A stretch of DNA of 64,000 bases from Candidatus Accumulibacter contiguus (GTDB taxonomy: Bacteria > Pseudomonadota > Gammaproteobacteria > Burkholderiales > Rhodocyclaceae). Both the position numbers and the translations under genes were made by a program. The stretch lies in NCBI RefSeq assembly GCF_012940005.1, contig NZ_SPMX01000033.1:1-64000 (forward strand). Reading direction: 5' to 3'. Shown piece after piece: positions 27,347 through 37,164 of the stretch (positions are counted from its first letter, which is position 1; each line of letters starts with the position of its first letter). The notes under the pieces are model-generated. The model searched no databases. It had not been told where the DNA came from and saw only the letters and a program-made list of their open reading frames with translations.

Positions 27347-29156
27347 TGGGGGTCTCGGGAAGCACCAGGCCGAGCCTGGCGAGTCCCTTGCGGAAGGCCG
27401 CGAGCTTCGGATCGGGAACACAGACCAGGCGGTCGCCGGCACGCATACAGTGCGGCGCGGTGCTCGGGTCGGAGGCGAGCAGCGCGGCAATGGCGGCGTC
27501 CTTGCAGCGGATCAGGCGCGCCGACCCGGCGTCGACGAGAGCGGTGGCACGCTCGCCGACGCTCTCCAGCAATTGGCAAAACTCCGCCGGCAGTTCGCCA
27601 ACGGTCGCAGCATCTAGGAAGTCGCGGATGCGCCCGCGCTCGTTGGCATCGGCACTCTCTCGTAGCAGGGCATCCGGGTCGAGTCGCCAGCGATCGGCAG
27701 ACAAATGCTGGGCGATTCGCTCGAGGAGCAGCCGCTCCGCAGGCTCCGGATCGCGCAGCAGGGTCAGACCGAGGTCGGCCCCGGTGGCCAGTAGCGGCGG
27801 CTTCTTCTCGACAGTCGGTCGGTAGTCCGGGGTCAATCCGAGGCAAAAAGCACCGAGGGCATTGAGGCGAACGTAGCGCAGGCCATCGTAACGGCTCAGG
27901 AACAGGAAGTCGTCGGTTCCCCAGGCCTCGCTGTAGTCGGGTCTGGCGTGGTAGGGGCTGGTGTAGGCGACGTCGAGCAGGCCGAGCGTCGCCAGATACT
28001 CGAAGAGATAGACGAGGATGTAGCGCGCCTGCAGGATCTCGAACCCCCCGAAGCCCTCGGTGCCCAGGCTGCCGTAGTTCGGGTCGGAAAAGTACAGGGC
28101 CCAGGCATTGTAAGTGACCTCGAAGTCGTGGTTGCGAAACCGCATCTGGCGGAAAAACTCGTCGAGGGAGATCCAGCGACCGACGGGACAGCAATCCTTG
28201 AGGGCCTCAGCGATCACCGTACGGCGATCGGCCAGGGCACTGAGCTGTGCCGATCGGCTGGTCTGGCCCTTGATCAGGTCCACGCGGCGCAGTTCGTCCG
28301 GCGCCCCCTTCGCCTGCCAGCGCTCGAACAGATGCGAGACGACCGTTTCGAGCGACTGCGACAGCGCCTTGCTGCCGCGGGCGGTCAGTGCCAGCTTGCT
28401 GCCGTCCAGCTTTGCCAGCCCAGCGACCTGCAGCAGCAGCGGCCAGGCAAAGGGGCGAATCGGACGGATCGCCCCGCCAGCCCAGCGCTGGCTACCCAGG
28501 TCGTCTTCCGGCTGGTACCAGTCGCCGCCGAGCAGGATCGACTCCAGTTTCGCCACTGCGGCACTGCTCGGCAGACCGGTCTTCGGGCCGACCGCGATGC
28601 CGCCCTGCCCGATCAGCCGCAGCACCGCCGGCAGGTCATTTCGCACCAGCGCCTCGGTGGCGACGAGGCGCAGCGGCTCGGATGCGCCGGCCGCCCCATT
28701 CGACGCAACGGTGGTCGGCAGTTCCTCGTCGCTCAGGGTGGTGATCGCCAGCTCGGCAGGCCGCGGTGCCAGCCCGGCCAGACGCGGCAGCAGATCCTCG
28801 GGGATCTCGCCCTGGTAGAAGAAGAGCTTGAGGACGCTGGGTTGTTCGACCTTTAACGTGCCCCAGGAATAGCTGCGCCGCCCGAAGTACTCGGGGATCT
28901 TGCCGTACCGGAGCCGGAAGCGCACCGGGTCGAAGCGCCCTCCCCAGTGGTGGACCGCCTCGGCGATGGCGTCGATGTCCAGTGCGGACAGGCGCTGCCA
29001 GACGCTGCTCAGATCGCCGGCCAGAAGATACTGGGCGAGCGCCTCGATGATCTCCGCCTTGCGCGTCGAGCGGTCGCCAGTGGGCGTCAGGTCGCGTCTC
29101 TGCTTCAGCTCGTCCACCGTCAGGAGATTCAATTGCTCGTGTAGTTTCATGGTCAT
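27339..29156 (-). CDS. SAP-domain-like protein coupled to the SNF2 helicase
   Basis: About 605 residues from ATG at 29156; ATG at 29150 is equally possible. Residues 1-45 look like a SAP DNA-binding motif: LLTVDELKQRRDLTPTGD then STRKAEIIEALAQYLL. The rest is not assigned: WGTLKVEQPSVLKLFFYQGE, winged-helix-like LTARGSKALSQSLETVVSHL, RFRNHDFEVTYNAWALYFSD and YILVYLFEYLATLGLLDVAY. The stop overlaps the helicase start, so the two are made together and likely form a complex in which this protein recognises DNA or cargo. I do not know a named family for the full chain. Confidence 0.65.
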   Translation of the reverse strand: MTMKLHEQLNLLTVDELKQRRDLTPTGDRSTRKAEIIEALAQYLLAGDLSSVWQRLSALDIDAIAEAVHHWGGRFDPVRFRLRYGKIPEYFGRRSYSWGTLKVEQPSVLKLFFYQGEIPEDLLPRLAGLAPRPAELAITTLSDEELPTTVASNGAAGASEPLRLVATEALVRNDLPAVLRLIGQGGIAVGPKTGLPSSAAVAKLESILLGGDWYQPEDDLGSQRWAGGAIRPIRPFAWPLLLQVAGLAKLDGSKLALTARGSKALSQSLETVVSHLFERWQAKGAPDELRRVDLIKGQTSRSAQLSALADRRTVIAEALKDCCPVGRWISLDEFFRQMRFRNHDFEVTYNAWALYFSDPNYGSLGTEGFGGFEILQARYILVYLFEYLATLGLLDVAYTSPYHARPDYSEAWGTDDFLFLSRYDGLRYVRLNALGAFCLGLTPDYRPTVEKKPPLLATGADLGLTLLRDPEPAERLLLERIAQHLSADRWRLDPDALLRESADANERGRIRDFLDAATVGELPAEFCQLLESVGERATALVDAGSARLIRCKDAAIAALLASDPSTAPHCMRAGDRLVCVPDPKLAAFRKGLARLGLVLPETPIG

Positions 29157-29344
29157 TTCCGCTGGGTGAATGCATGCGCCTGTGTCGCACGCGCCAGGCC
29201 AGGCCAGTAGAGTGCGCCGGGGTGCGTATTTTACACAGCTCACGCGGATGCCGATTGAGTAGGCTCATTGCTTGCCTGCTCGCAGAATGCTGGGCATACT
29301 TGCTTTCCTGTTGTTGATCAGAAAGCCTTCGAGATCCTCTGACC

Positions 29345-29863
<519 letters not shown>

Positions 29864-29893
29864 CTCCCTGAACTCGCCCGCCGCGCAGCGCCG

Positions 29894-30346
29894 TCAGCAG
29901 CGCGTGCCGGCCCCGGCCGCACAGGCGGCGACTGTGCTCGTCGCCGGCGTCAGCGAACGACCTTCCTTCTCCCAGGCACGAATGCCGCCTTTCACGGTGT
30001 ACACCGTCCGGTAACCCGCCTGCTCCGAGAGAAACTGGCTGGCTGCCCTGGTACGGTTGCCACTTCGACAGATGACGATGAGCGGCTGGTCCGGCCTGGC
30101 CACTTCCTGCACTTTCTGCAGCCAGACTGGCGGATTGGAGCGACCGCGCTCGTCGAAATAGGTCAGCAACTTGCTGCCGGCGACGACTCCGGTTTCCTGC
30201 CATTCACCGGCAGTGCGGATGTCGATCAGCGGCACCCCTGCAGCAACCAGCCGCGCCAGCTCGGCATTGTCGATATCGACCACCTCGGCGCGAACCAGGA
30301 ACGAAAAACATACGGCGAAGAACGACAAACAGAACTTGCGGACCAT
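29894..30346 (-). CDS. Secreted rhodanese-domain protein
   Basis: 150 residues from ATG at 30346. A signal peptide (KFCLSFFAVCFSFLVRAEV) is followed by one rhodanese domain: LVAAGVPLIDIRTAGEWQET, and the active-site loop VICRSGNRTRAASQFL with catalytic Cys. The end (GGIRAWEKEG) is also typical. It should transfer sulfur or sense thiols in the periplasm. The extra C-terminal tail carries two further cysteines (AACAAGAGTRC). A longer upstream frame to 30526 is rejected because it would bury the signal peptide. Confidence 0.85.
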   Translation of the reverse strand: MVRKFCLSFFAVCFSFLVRAEVVDIDNAELARLVAAGVPLIDIRTAGEWQETGVVAGSKLLTYFDERGRSNPPVWLQKVQEVARPDQPLIVICRSGNRTRAASQFLSEQAGYRTVYTVKGGIRAWEKEGRSLTPATSTVAACAAGAGTRC

Positions 30347-30622
30347 GCTCGATACTCCCGGAACACTGAGGTTCACACATCTTACAGCAATGGTACGCCT
30401 GTAGCACAAAGGCATGCGTATTGCAGGTTTCGGCAGCTTTCTCGAATGCCGAAGAATCGCTGACATGAAGTCGATCATTGCACAAAGGTTAGTGCATCCG
30501 CAAGAATCACACCGATCAATCTCCACAGCCCTTTTCAGCGCTGCAGCGGCGCGCTAGTATGACGATCTTTGGAGCCAGCGGCCGTGGCTCCGGACCCGTA
30601 CCGATGAAAGGATACGTTCGTC

Positions 30623-32458
30623 TTGAAGCCCACCGATATCGGCGCACCCGACTATTTCCACAAAGTCGTTGATTGCCAGTGGGCGTGCCCTGCCCACACC
30701 CCCGTTCCCGAGTACATCCGCCTGATCGCCGCCGGCCGCTATAGCGAGGCCTATATGGTCAACTGGGTGTCGAACGTCTTTCCCGGCATCCTTGGACGCA
30801 CCTGCGACCGTCCCTGCGAACCGGCGTGCCGGCGCAGCCGCGTCGAGGACGAAGCGGCCGATGGTCGCGAGCGCAAGGAACCGGTTGCGATCTGCCGCCT
30901 GAAACGCGTCGCTGCCGACTACAAACAGGACATCCGGCCACTGCTGCCGCAACCGGCCAAAGAGAAGAACGGTCGACGCGTGGCCTGCATCGGCGGCGGT
31001 CCGGCTTCGCTGACGGTGGCGCGCGACCTCGCACCGCTCGGTTATCAGGTCGTAATCTACGACGGCGACGCCCGCGCCGGCGGCATGATGCGTACCCAGA
31101 TCCCGAAATTCCGGTTGCCCGAAGCGATCATCGACGAGGAAACGGGTTACGTTCTCGGCCTCGGCGTCGACTTCCGCGGCGGCGAGTACGTCAATTCTCT
31201 GAAAAACCTGCTCGCCGAAGGTTACGACGCGGTCTTCGTCGGCTCCGGGGCACCCCGCGGTCATGACCTCGATATCCCAGGGCGCAAGGCAGCGGCCAAG
31301 TACATCCATCTCGGCATCGACTGGCTGGCCAGCGTTGCCTTCGGGCATACCACTTCGATCAGCAAGCGCGTGATCGTTCTCGGCGGCGGCAACACGGCAA
31401 TGGACTGCTGTCGTTCTTCGCGCCGGCTCGGCGGCGAAGACGTCAAGGTCATTGTCCGCTCGGGTTTCGAGCAGATGAAGGCCAGTTCCTGGGAAAAGGA
31501 AGACGCGATGCACGAAGGCATCCCGATCCTCAACAATCTCGTCCCCAAGGCGTTTACCCACAACAGTGGCCGCCTCACCGGCGTCACCTTCGAGAAAGTA
31601 CGTGCGGTTTTCGACGAGCAGGGACGGCGCAGCCTGATACCGACCGGCGAACCCGACGCGCACTTCGAATGCGACGAGGTACTGGTCGCCGTCGGCCAGG
31701 ACAACGCCTTTCCCTGGATCGAACGCGACATCGGCATCGAATTCGACCGATGGGGACTGCCCAAACTCGATGAGCGGACCCTGCAATCGACCGTTGCGAA
31801 TGTGTTCTTTGGGGGCGACGCCGCTTTCGGCCCGAAAAACATCATCTGGGCGGTCGCGCACGGCCACGAAGCGGCAGTCTCGATCGACCGGCTGTTGAAC
31901 GGCGAGGACATTGCCGCCCGTCCTGCGCCAATGACCCATCTGATCTCGCAGAAAATGGGCATCCACGCCTGGCGCTACGACAATGCCATCTCGGCTGATC
32001 GCCGCCTGCGCGTGCCGCTGCGCGACATCAGCGCTGCACTCAAAAACATCAGGATCGAGGTCGAACTGGGTTTCGACCCGCAACTCGCTTTCAAGGAAGC
32101 GCAGCGCTGCCTGAACTGCGATGTCCAGACGGTATTCACGTCGAAGCTGTGCATCGAATGCGATGCCTGCATGGATATCTGCCCGATGGACAGCATCAGC
32201 TTCACCGCCAATGGCGAAGAAAACGAACTGCGCCCGCGGCTGCGCGCCCCGGCGCTCAACCTGAGCCAGGATCTCTACGTGTCGGAGACGCTGAAGACCG
32301 GTCGGGTGATGGTCAAGGACGAGGATGTCTGCCTGCACTGCGGCCTGTGCGCCGAGCGCTGCCCGACCGGGGCATGGGACATGCAGAAGTTTCTGCTCAA
32401 GATGACATACGCGGGCGCCGGCTGTCGCAGTGCCGGTATGCAGCCAGCAAGCGCTTAA
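30623..32458 (+). CDS. korC: FAD/Fe-S NAD(P)H:ferredoxin oxidoreductase subunit of 2-oxoacid oxidoreductase
   Basis: 611 residues. N-terminal Cys-rich GltD-like domain (CQWACPAHTPVPEY, GRTCDRPCEPACRR). FAD-binding GGGPASLTVARDLAPLGY near residue 120 and NAD(P)H-binding LGGGNTAMDCCRSSRRLGG near 255. C-terminal two [4Fe-4S] clusters, CIECDACMDICP and CLHCGLCAERCPTGAW. It resembles the NADP:ferredoxin subunit that accompanies KorAB in Thauera aromatica, where 2-oxoglutarate oxidation supplies low-potential ferredoxin. Start is TTG at 30623 after AAAGGA; no in-frame ATG fits. Twelve bases separate it from korA. Confidence 0.82.
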   Translation: MKPTDIGAPDYFHKVVDCQWACPAHTPVPEYIRLIAAGRYSEAYMVNWVSNVFPGILGRTCDRPCEPACRRSRVEDEAADGRERKEPVAICRLKRVAADYKQDIRPLLPQPAKEKNGRRVACIGGGPASLTVARDLAPLGYQVVIYDGDARAGGMMRTQIPKFRLPEAIIDEETGYVLGLGVDFRGGEYVNSLKNLLAEGYDAVFVGSGAPRGHDLDIPGRKAAAKYIHLGIDWLASVAFGHTTSISKRVIVLGGGNTAMDCCRSSRRLGGEDVKVIVRSGFEQMKASSWEKEDAMHEGIPILNNLVPKAFTHNSGRLTGVTFEKVRAVFDEQGRRSLIPTGEPDAHFECDEVLVAVGQDNAFPWIERDIGIEFDRWGLPKLDERTLQSTVANVFFGGDAAFGPKNIIWAVAHGHEAAVSIDRLLNGEDIAARPAPMTHLISQKMGIHAWRYDNAISADRRLRVPLRDISAALKNIRIEVELGFDPQLAFKEAQRCLNCDVQTVFTSKLCIECDACMDICPMDSISFTANGEENELRPRLRAPALNLSQDLYVSETLKTGRVMVKDEDVCLHCGLCAERCPTGAWDMQKFLLKMTYAGAGCRSAGMQPASA

Positions 32459-32469
32459 GGAAAACAGCC

Positions 32470-34308
32470 ATGCAGAAGATCGAAGCGGTCAATGATTTCG
32501 TCGTCAAGTTCGCCAACATCAACGGCTCGGGGTCGGCATCGGCGAACGAGCTTTTTGCGCGCGCCATCCTGCGCATGGGCGTGCCGGTCTCGCCACGCAA
32601 CATCTTTCCTTCCAACATCCAGGGGCTGCCGACCTGGTTCGAAGTGCGCGTCACCGAGCACGGCTATCTCGGTCGCCGCGGCGGCGTGGACATGATGGTG
32701 GCCATGAATCCGCAGACCTGGGACCAGGATGTCCGGGAAATCGACCCCGGCGGATATCTCTTCTACGACAGCTCGAAACCGCTGCCGCGCGCGAAATTTC
32801 GCGACGACATCCACGTCCGCGGCATGCCGCTCACCGAGATCTGCAACCAGGCCTACAGCGACGCGCGCGAGCGCCAGTTGTTCAAGAACATCATCTATGT
32901 CGGCGCGCTGACGGCACTGCTCGACATCGACCCGGCCGAGATCGAGAAGCTCTTCGGTGAGCAGTACAAAGGCAAGGAAAAGCTGCTCGACTCCAACATC
33001 CAGGCGCTCAAGCTGGGTATCGACTACGGGCATACCCACCTCAAACCAATCGCGATCAAGGTCGAGCGCCGCGACTGCGTCGGCGACCGCATTTTCGTCG
33101 ATGGCAACCATGCCGCCGCGCTCGGCTGCATCTACGGTGGCGCGACGGTCTGCGCATGGTATCCGATCACCCCATCGTCTTCGGTCGCTGAAGCTTTTCA
33201 GCGCTACGCACAAAAGCTGCGCGTCGATCCGGAAACTGGTGCTCATCGCTATTCGATCGTACAGGCCGAAGACGAGCTGGCGTCGATCGGCATGGTCATC
33301 GGCGCTGGCTGGAATGGCGCGCGCTCATTCACCGCAACTTCCGGCCCCGGCATTTCGCTGATGAGCGAGTTCATCGGTCTCGCCTATTTCGCCGAGATCC
33401 CGGCGGTGCTGATCAACGTGCAGCGCGGTGGCCCGTCCACCGGCATGCCGACGCGCACCCAGCAGGCCGATGTGCTCGCCTGCGCTTACGCCTCGCACGG
33501 CGACACCCGGCACGTGCTGCTGTTTCCCGAAGATCCCTACGAGTGCTTCGAGATGTCGGCGCAGGCGCTCGATCTCGCCGAGCGCCTGCAGACGCCGGTG
33601 TTCGTCATGAGCGACCTCGACATCGGCATGAACCAGCGGCTATGCCGGCCGTTTACCTGGGACGACAGCCGGTCATATGACCGTGGCAAGGTGATGACCC
33701 GCGAGGCGCTCGACGCCGGTGCCGATTTCGGTCGCTACCTCGACGTCGACGGCGACGGCATTCCCTACCGTACCTATCCGGGAACGCATCCGACCAAGGG
33801 TGGTTACTTCACCCGCGGCACGACCAAGAACGCCTACGCCGGCTACTCGGAAGCCGGCGCCGATTACATCTACAACATGCAGCGGCTGCGACAGAAGTTC
33901 GAGACCGCCAAGTCGCTGCTACCCTTGCCGGTACTCTGTGCCGCCAGATACCCGGCACGCTTTGCCGCCCTCTTCTACGGTTCGACCGGCCCGGCCATGC
34001 AGGAGGCACTCGACACGCTCGCCGAGCAGGGAATCTACATCAACGCCCTGCGCATCCGCGCTTTCCCGTTCCAGAACGAGATCGCGGACTTCATCGCTTC
34101 GCACTCCAAGGTCTTCGTGTTCGAACAGAACTTCGACGGCCAACTGACGACGCTGCTGGTCAACGAGGCCGGAGTCAACCCGGCCAACCTGATTCCGGTA
34201 CTGCACTACGACGGCACGCCGATCACCGCGCGCTTCATCACCCAGGAGATCGCCGAGCGCGTTTCGCGCCTGAACGTGCGCCCACTCCGACACGACATGG
34301 TGGCCTGA
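32470..34308 (+). CDS. korA: 2-oxoglutarate:ferredoxin oxidoreductase, alpha/gamma fused subunit
   Basis: 612 residues from ATG at 32470 with AAGGAAAAC upstream. The first ~190 residues are the gamma (POR) domain: NGSGSASANELFARAILRMG, NIQGLPTWFEVRVTEHGYLG. The rest is the alpha pyrimidine-binding domain: ATVCAWYPITPSSSVAEAFQ, SIVQAEDELASIGMVIGAGW, TATSGPGISLMSEFIGLAYF and INVQRGGPSTGMPTRTQQAD. It binds TPP jointly with KorB and decarboxylates a 2-oxoacid to the acyl-CoA while reducing ferredoxin. Substrate 2-oxoglutarate is inferred from similarity of the gene set to Thauera KGOR; other 2-oxoacids are possible. Confidence 0.85.
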   Translation: MQKIEAVNDFVVKFANINGSGSASANELFARAILRMGVPVSPRNIFPSNIQGLPTWFEVRVTEHGYLGRRGGVDMMVAMNPQTWDQDVREIDPGGYLFYDSSKPLPRAKFRDDIHVRGMPLTEICNQAYSDARERQLFKNIIYVGALTALLDIDPAEIEKLFGEQYKGKEKLLDSNIQALKLGIDYGHTHLKPIAIKVERRDCVGDRIFVDGNHAAALGCIYGGATVCAWYPITPSSSVAEAFQRYAQKLRVDPETGAHRYSIVQAEDELASIGMVIGAGWNGARSFTATSGPGISLMSEFIGLAYFAEIPAVLINVQRGGPSTGMPTRTQQADVLACAYASHGDTRHVLLFPEDPYECFEMSAQALDLAERLQTPVFVMSDLDIGMNQRLCRPFTWDDSRSYDRGKVMTREALDAGADFGRYLDVDGDGIPYRTYPGTHPTKGGYFTRGTTKNAYAGYSEAGADYIYNMQRLRQKFETAKSLLPLPVLCAARYPARFAALFYGSTGPAMQEALDTLAEQGIYINALRIRAFPFQNEIADFIASHSKVFVFEQNFDGQLTTLLVNEAGVNPANLIPVLHYDGTPITARFITQEIAERVSRLNVRPLRHDMVA

Positions 34309-34309
34309 G

Positions 34310-35365
34310 ATGACCTACCTCGCAAAACCCAAGCTGCACCACCCCTCGCTCGCCAAGAACCGTGTCGGCTACACCCGCCGCGACTACGAAGGCCGGATTT
34401 CGACGCTCTGCGCCGGTTGCGGCCACGACTCGATCTCGGCCGCCATCATCCAGGCCTGCTGGGAACTCGACATCGAGCCGCACCGCGTCGCCAAGCTCTC
34501 GGGAATCGGTTGCTCGTCGAAGACGCCTGATTACTTCCTGGGCAACTCGCACGGTTTCAACACCGTGCATGGACGCATGCCCTCGGTGCTCACCGGCGCC
34601 TATCTGGCCAACCGCGAACTGATCTACCTTGGTGTCTCGGGTGACGGCGACTCGGCGTCGATCGGCCTCGGCCAGTTTGCGCACGTCATGCGCCGGGGCG
34701 TCAACATGACTTACCTGGTCGAGAACAACGGTGTCTACGGACTGACCAAGGGACAGTTCTCGGCGACCGCCGACAAGGGCTCCAAGTCCAAGAAGGGGCA
34801 GACCAACAACGACGCACCGATCGACCTGGTCACTCTCGCCCTGGTCATGGGAGCGACCTTCGTCGCGCGCGGCTTCTCCGGCGACAAGTCCCAACTCGTG
34901 CCACTGATCCGCGCCGCGCTGGCCCACCAGGGCGCGGCGGTGATCGACATCCTCTCACCGTGCATCGCCTTCAACAACCATGGCGGCAGCACCAAGAGCT
35001 ACGACTACGTGCGCGAGCACAACGAGGCGGTGAATCGCCTGGACTTCTTTCCGCAGCGCGAAGAGATCACCGCCGAGTACGGCGCCGGCGAAGTGACCGA
35101 GGTACGCCAGCACGACGGTTCGGTGGTGCGTCTGCGCAAGCTGCACGCCGATTACGACCCCGGCGACCGCATCCGGGCGATGAGCTACGTTCAGGAACAC
35201 GCCGCACGTGGCGAGGTGGTCACTGGCCTGCTCTACCTCGACAGCGACGCCTGTGATCTGCACCAGCAACTCGACACCGTCGAAGCGCCCCTGAACACCC
35301 TTGGCGCTGCCGAACTCTGCCCCGGATTGGCCGCGCTTGAGAAGATCAACGCTTCGCTGCGTTAA
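34310..35365 (+). CDS. korB: 2-oxoglutarate:ferredoxin oxidoreductase, beta subunit
   Basis: 351 residues, start one base after korA ends. TPP-binding and cluster-binding features: STLCAGCGHDSISAAI and LSGIGCSSKTPDYF (cysteines for a [4Fe-4S] cluster), then the TPP motif GDGDSASIGLGQFAHVMRRG and NMTYLVENNGVYGLTKGQ. ATFVARGFSGDKSQLVPLIR and IDILSPCIAFNNHGGSTKSY complete the family pattern. With korC and korA it makes a reversible low-potential enzyme able to run part of the TCA cycle in either direction, useful under changing redox conditions. Confidence 0.88.
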   Translation: MTYLAKPKLHHPSLAKNRVGYTRRDYEGRISTLCAGCGHDSISAAIIQACWELDIEPHRVAKLSGIGCSSKTPDYFLGNSHGFNTVHGRMPSVLTGAYLANRELIYLGVSGDGDSASIGLGQFAHVMRRGVNMTYLVENNGVYGLTKGQFSATADKGSKSKKGQTNNDAPIDLVTLALVMGATFVARGFSGDKSQLVPLIRAALAHQGAAVIDILSPCIAFNNHGGSTKSYDYVREHNEAVNRLDFFPQREEITAEYGAGEVTEVRQHDGSVVRLRKLHADYDPGDRIRAMSYVQEHAARGEVVTGLLYLDSDACDLHQQLDTVEAPLNTLGAAELCPGLAALEKINASLR

Positions 35366-35381
35366 TCTCAGCGCCGCGATC

Positions 35382-36278
35382 GTGTCCGACCGTCTCGCCG
35401 TACTGTTTCAATACCTTCTTCCCAAACAGGCACTGACCACAATCGCCGGCAAGCTCGCCGAGCGTGCAGCCGGCAGCCTCACGACGCATGTCATTCGCTG
35501 GTTTGTTCAGCGCTACGGCGTCGACCTGAGCGAGGCCGCCAATCCCGATCCGGCCAGCTACCGGAGCTTCAATGAGTTCTTCACCCGGCCGCTGCGTGCC
35601 GGTGCGCGGCCGCTTGCCGACGCCGCTTTTCTCTGCCCGGTCGACGGCGCGATCAGCCAGTTTGGCGGCATCGAAGGCGACCAGATGTTCCAGGCCAAAG
35701 GCCATCGCTACTCGACCGCTGCCCTCGTCGGCGGCAACCGCCAACTCGCTGCCCGCTTCGAGAATGGCGCTTTCGCCACCCTCTACCTCAGCCCGCGCGA
35801 CTATCACCGCATCCACATGCCGGTCGATGGCCGCCTGACGCGAATGATCCATGTTCCCGGCGAGTTGTTCTCGGTCAACCCGACGACCGCACGTGGCGTG
35901 CCGGGTTTGTTCGCCCGCAATGAGCGTGTCGTCTGCGTCTTCGAGGCCGAGTTTGGCCCCTTCGTCCTGACCCTGGTCGGCGCCACCATCGTCGGCAGCA
36001 TGGCCACCGTCTGGCACGGCACGGTCAACCCACCGCGTGTCCGCGAAATTCGCGAATGGCTTTACGACGACCCGCAGATCGTCCTGAAGAAAGGCGATGA
36101 AATGGGACGCTTCCTGCTCGGCTCGACGGTGGTCATGCTCTTCCCGAAAGACGCGCTCTGCTTCAATCCCGCCTGGGCGCCTGCCCGCCCGATCCGCATG
36201 GGCGAGATGATGGCCAATCCTGCCGAACGATGTGGGCTTACGCCCGGCGGGTCAGGCGACAATTCCGGTAGAACTTGA
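35382..36278 (+). CDS. psd: Phosphatidylserine decarboxylase proenzyme
   Basis: About 298 residues from GTG at 35382. Conserved parts: YRSFNEFFTRPLRAGARPL, CPVDGAISQFG, LYLSPRDYHRIHMPVDG and VPGELFSVNPTTA. The self-cleavage site LGST is in FLLGSTVVMLFPKD near residue 247; the serine becomes the pyruvoyl group. It makes phosphatidylethanolamine at the inner membrane. The gene starts 16 bases after korB but is functionally unrelated. An upstream start at 35301 lies in korB and is less likely. The last 41 bases overlap the small membrane protein gene on the other strand. Confidence 0.92.
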   Translation: MSDRLAVLFQYLLPKQALTTIAGKLAERAAGSLTTHVIRWFVQRYGVDLSEAANPDPASYRSFNEFFTRPLRAGARPLADAAFLCPVDGAISQFGGIEGDQMFQAKGHRYSTAALVGGNRQLAARFENGAFATLYLSPRDYHRIHMPVDGRLTRMIHVPGELFSVNPTTARGVPGLFARNERVVCVFEAEFGPFVLTLVGATIVGSMATVWHGTVNPPRVREIREWLYDDPQIVLKKGDEMGRFLLGSTVVMLFPKDALCFNPAWAPARPIRMGEMMANPAERCGLTPGGSGDNSGRT

Positions 36279-36444
36279 TGACCTGAGCGATTCCCCAGCA
36301 GATCAGCGTTGGCAGCGCGGCAATGATTGCGGCGCTGACCGCCACCCTGGCAAAGCTGCCAGCCGTGATCAGCGGAACTTTGGCGGCAATGCCGGCGAAA
36401 GCCGCCACGAAGGCGGCAAGGAAGATGATACCCAGGATCCTCAT
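36238..36444 (-). CDS. Small two-helix membrane protein
   Basis: 68 residues from ATG at 36444, preceded by AAGGAAAC. Two membrane segments: RILGIIFLAAFVAAFAGIAA and VAVSAAIIAALPTLICWGIA, then a basic tail (KFYRNCRLTRRA). No family recognised. The longer frame to 36759 is rejected because its extra N-terminus has no ribosome binding site or recognisable features. It overlaps the 3' end of psd on the opposite strand. Confidence 0.5.
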   Translation of the reverse strand: MRILGIIFLAAFVAAFAGIAAKVPLITAGSFARVAVSAAIIAALPTLICWGIAQVIKFYRNCRLTRRA

Positions 36445-36771
36445 GATCAGGTTTCCTTGCGTGAAACTTTGAGACTGCGGAAGTGGTGATGGCGCTGGCT
36501 CGACTGGACGAATCCCCGCGAGCGGGCCGGATGCCGATGCAGAAAACCGCACTGGCGTCGTTCGTGCTCTGTCAGGATTTTCGTTTGAAGCAAACGGATT
36601 ATGAGTTGCGCTGGCGAGAAAGCGAGGAACTACTTCTCGGTTTTCGAGAACGGCTGAACGACTGTAGAGGATAGGATATGAAACATCACTGAAATTTAGA
36701 CACTCGCGACCGCCGACACATGCCGGGAGCACTCCGGCGCCGCGAAAAAAACTTGACATGGCTATGGGATA
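36445..36771. other. No gene recognised
   Basis: Short frames exist (for example one of 63 codons starting at 36483 on the plus strand), but none shows a domain, signal or convincing ribosome binding site. A small perfect hairpin, TCTCG-GTTTT-CGAGA, lies near 36635-36650. Confidence 0.4.
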
Positions 36772-36990
36772 GTGAGCGCGCGGCGCCTAATGAGGGACCG
36801 TATCAGCATCCAGCACGATCACAGCCACAAGGCCAATCGTCCGACCTTTGTGAACAGTCCGTGCTGGGTCACCCTGGCCCGGGTGCTCCGGGTACGTCTG
36901 GGCTCTGCCCTGACGGTGCCGATTCGCTCGTGGTTGCTCGAAGAATCGGGCCAACGCGGCAAACTCTGGATAGCGCGGCAACCATGCTGA
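36772..36990 (+). pseudogene. Possible DDE-type transposase remnant
   Basis: A 72-codon frame reads RDRISIQHDHSHKANRPTFV, then PCWVTLARVLRV and TVPIRSWLLEESGQRGKLWI. The pattern of a His-rich stretch, a WVTLA-type strand and a PIRSWL loop recalls the middle of IS4/IS701-like DDE transposases. There is no start context, and the frame ends abruptly. The identification is from memory of the family and weak. Confidence 0.35.
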
Positions 36991-37057
36991 AGGCTGCGCC
37001 GGTTCGTTGCCTAGGGTGAGAATTCGTTGGGATCTCCGGTCTTCGGTGCGACGTGCA

Positions 37058-37094
37058 AAACCAAAATGGGCGCCCGCAACCGACGGACGCCCAT
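37058..37094 (-). terminator. Rho-independent terminator of the PEP-CTERM gene
   Basis: On the minus strand, GATGGGCGTCCGTCGG, then TTG, then CGGGCGCCCATTTTGG forms a GC-rich stem (TGGGCG/CGCCCA plus inner pairs) followed by TTTTGGTTTTG. It lies about 70 bases after the stop codon at 37165. Confidence 0.7.
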
Positions 37095-37164
37095 CCTCGC
37101 AAACCCGACTTGCCTAAGTTCCTCTTGTCAGCCTCCGGGCTCGGGGGTGGTCGATTCCTGCCGG

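Noticed and set aside
30554-32338. 594-codon frame antisense to korC
   Set aside because: No start context or domain; korC on the plus strand has clear FAD, NAD(P)H and Fe-S motifs.
36483-36674. 63-codon plus-strand frame after psd
   Set aside because: No recognised domain or ribosome binding site; likely chance.
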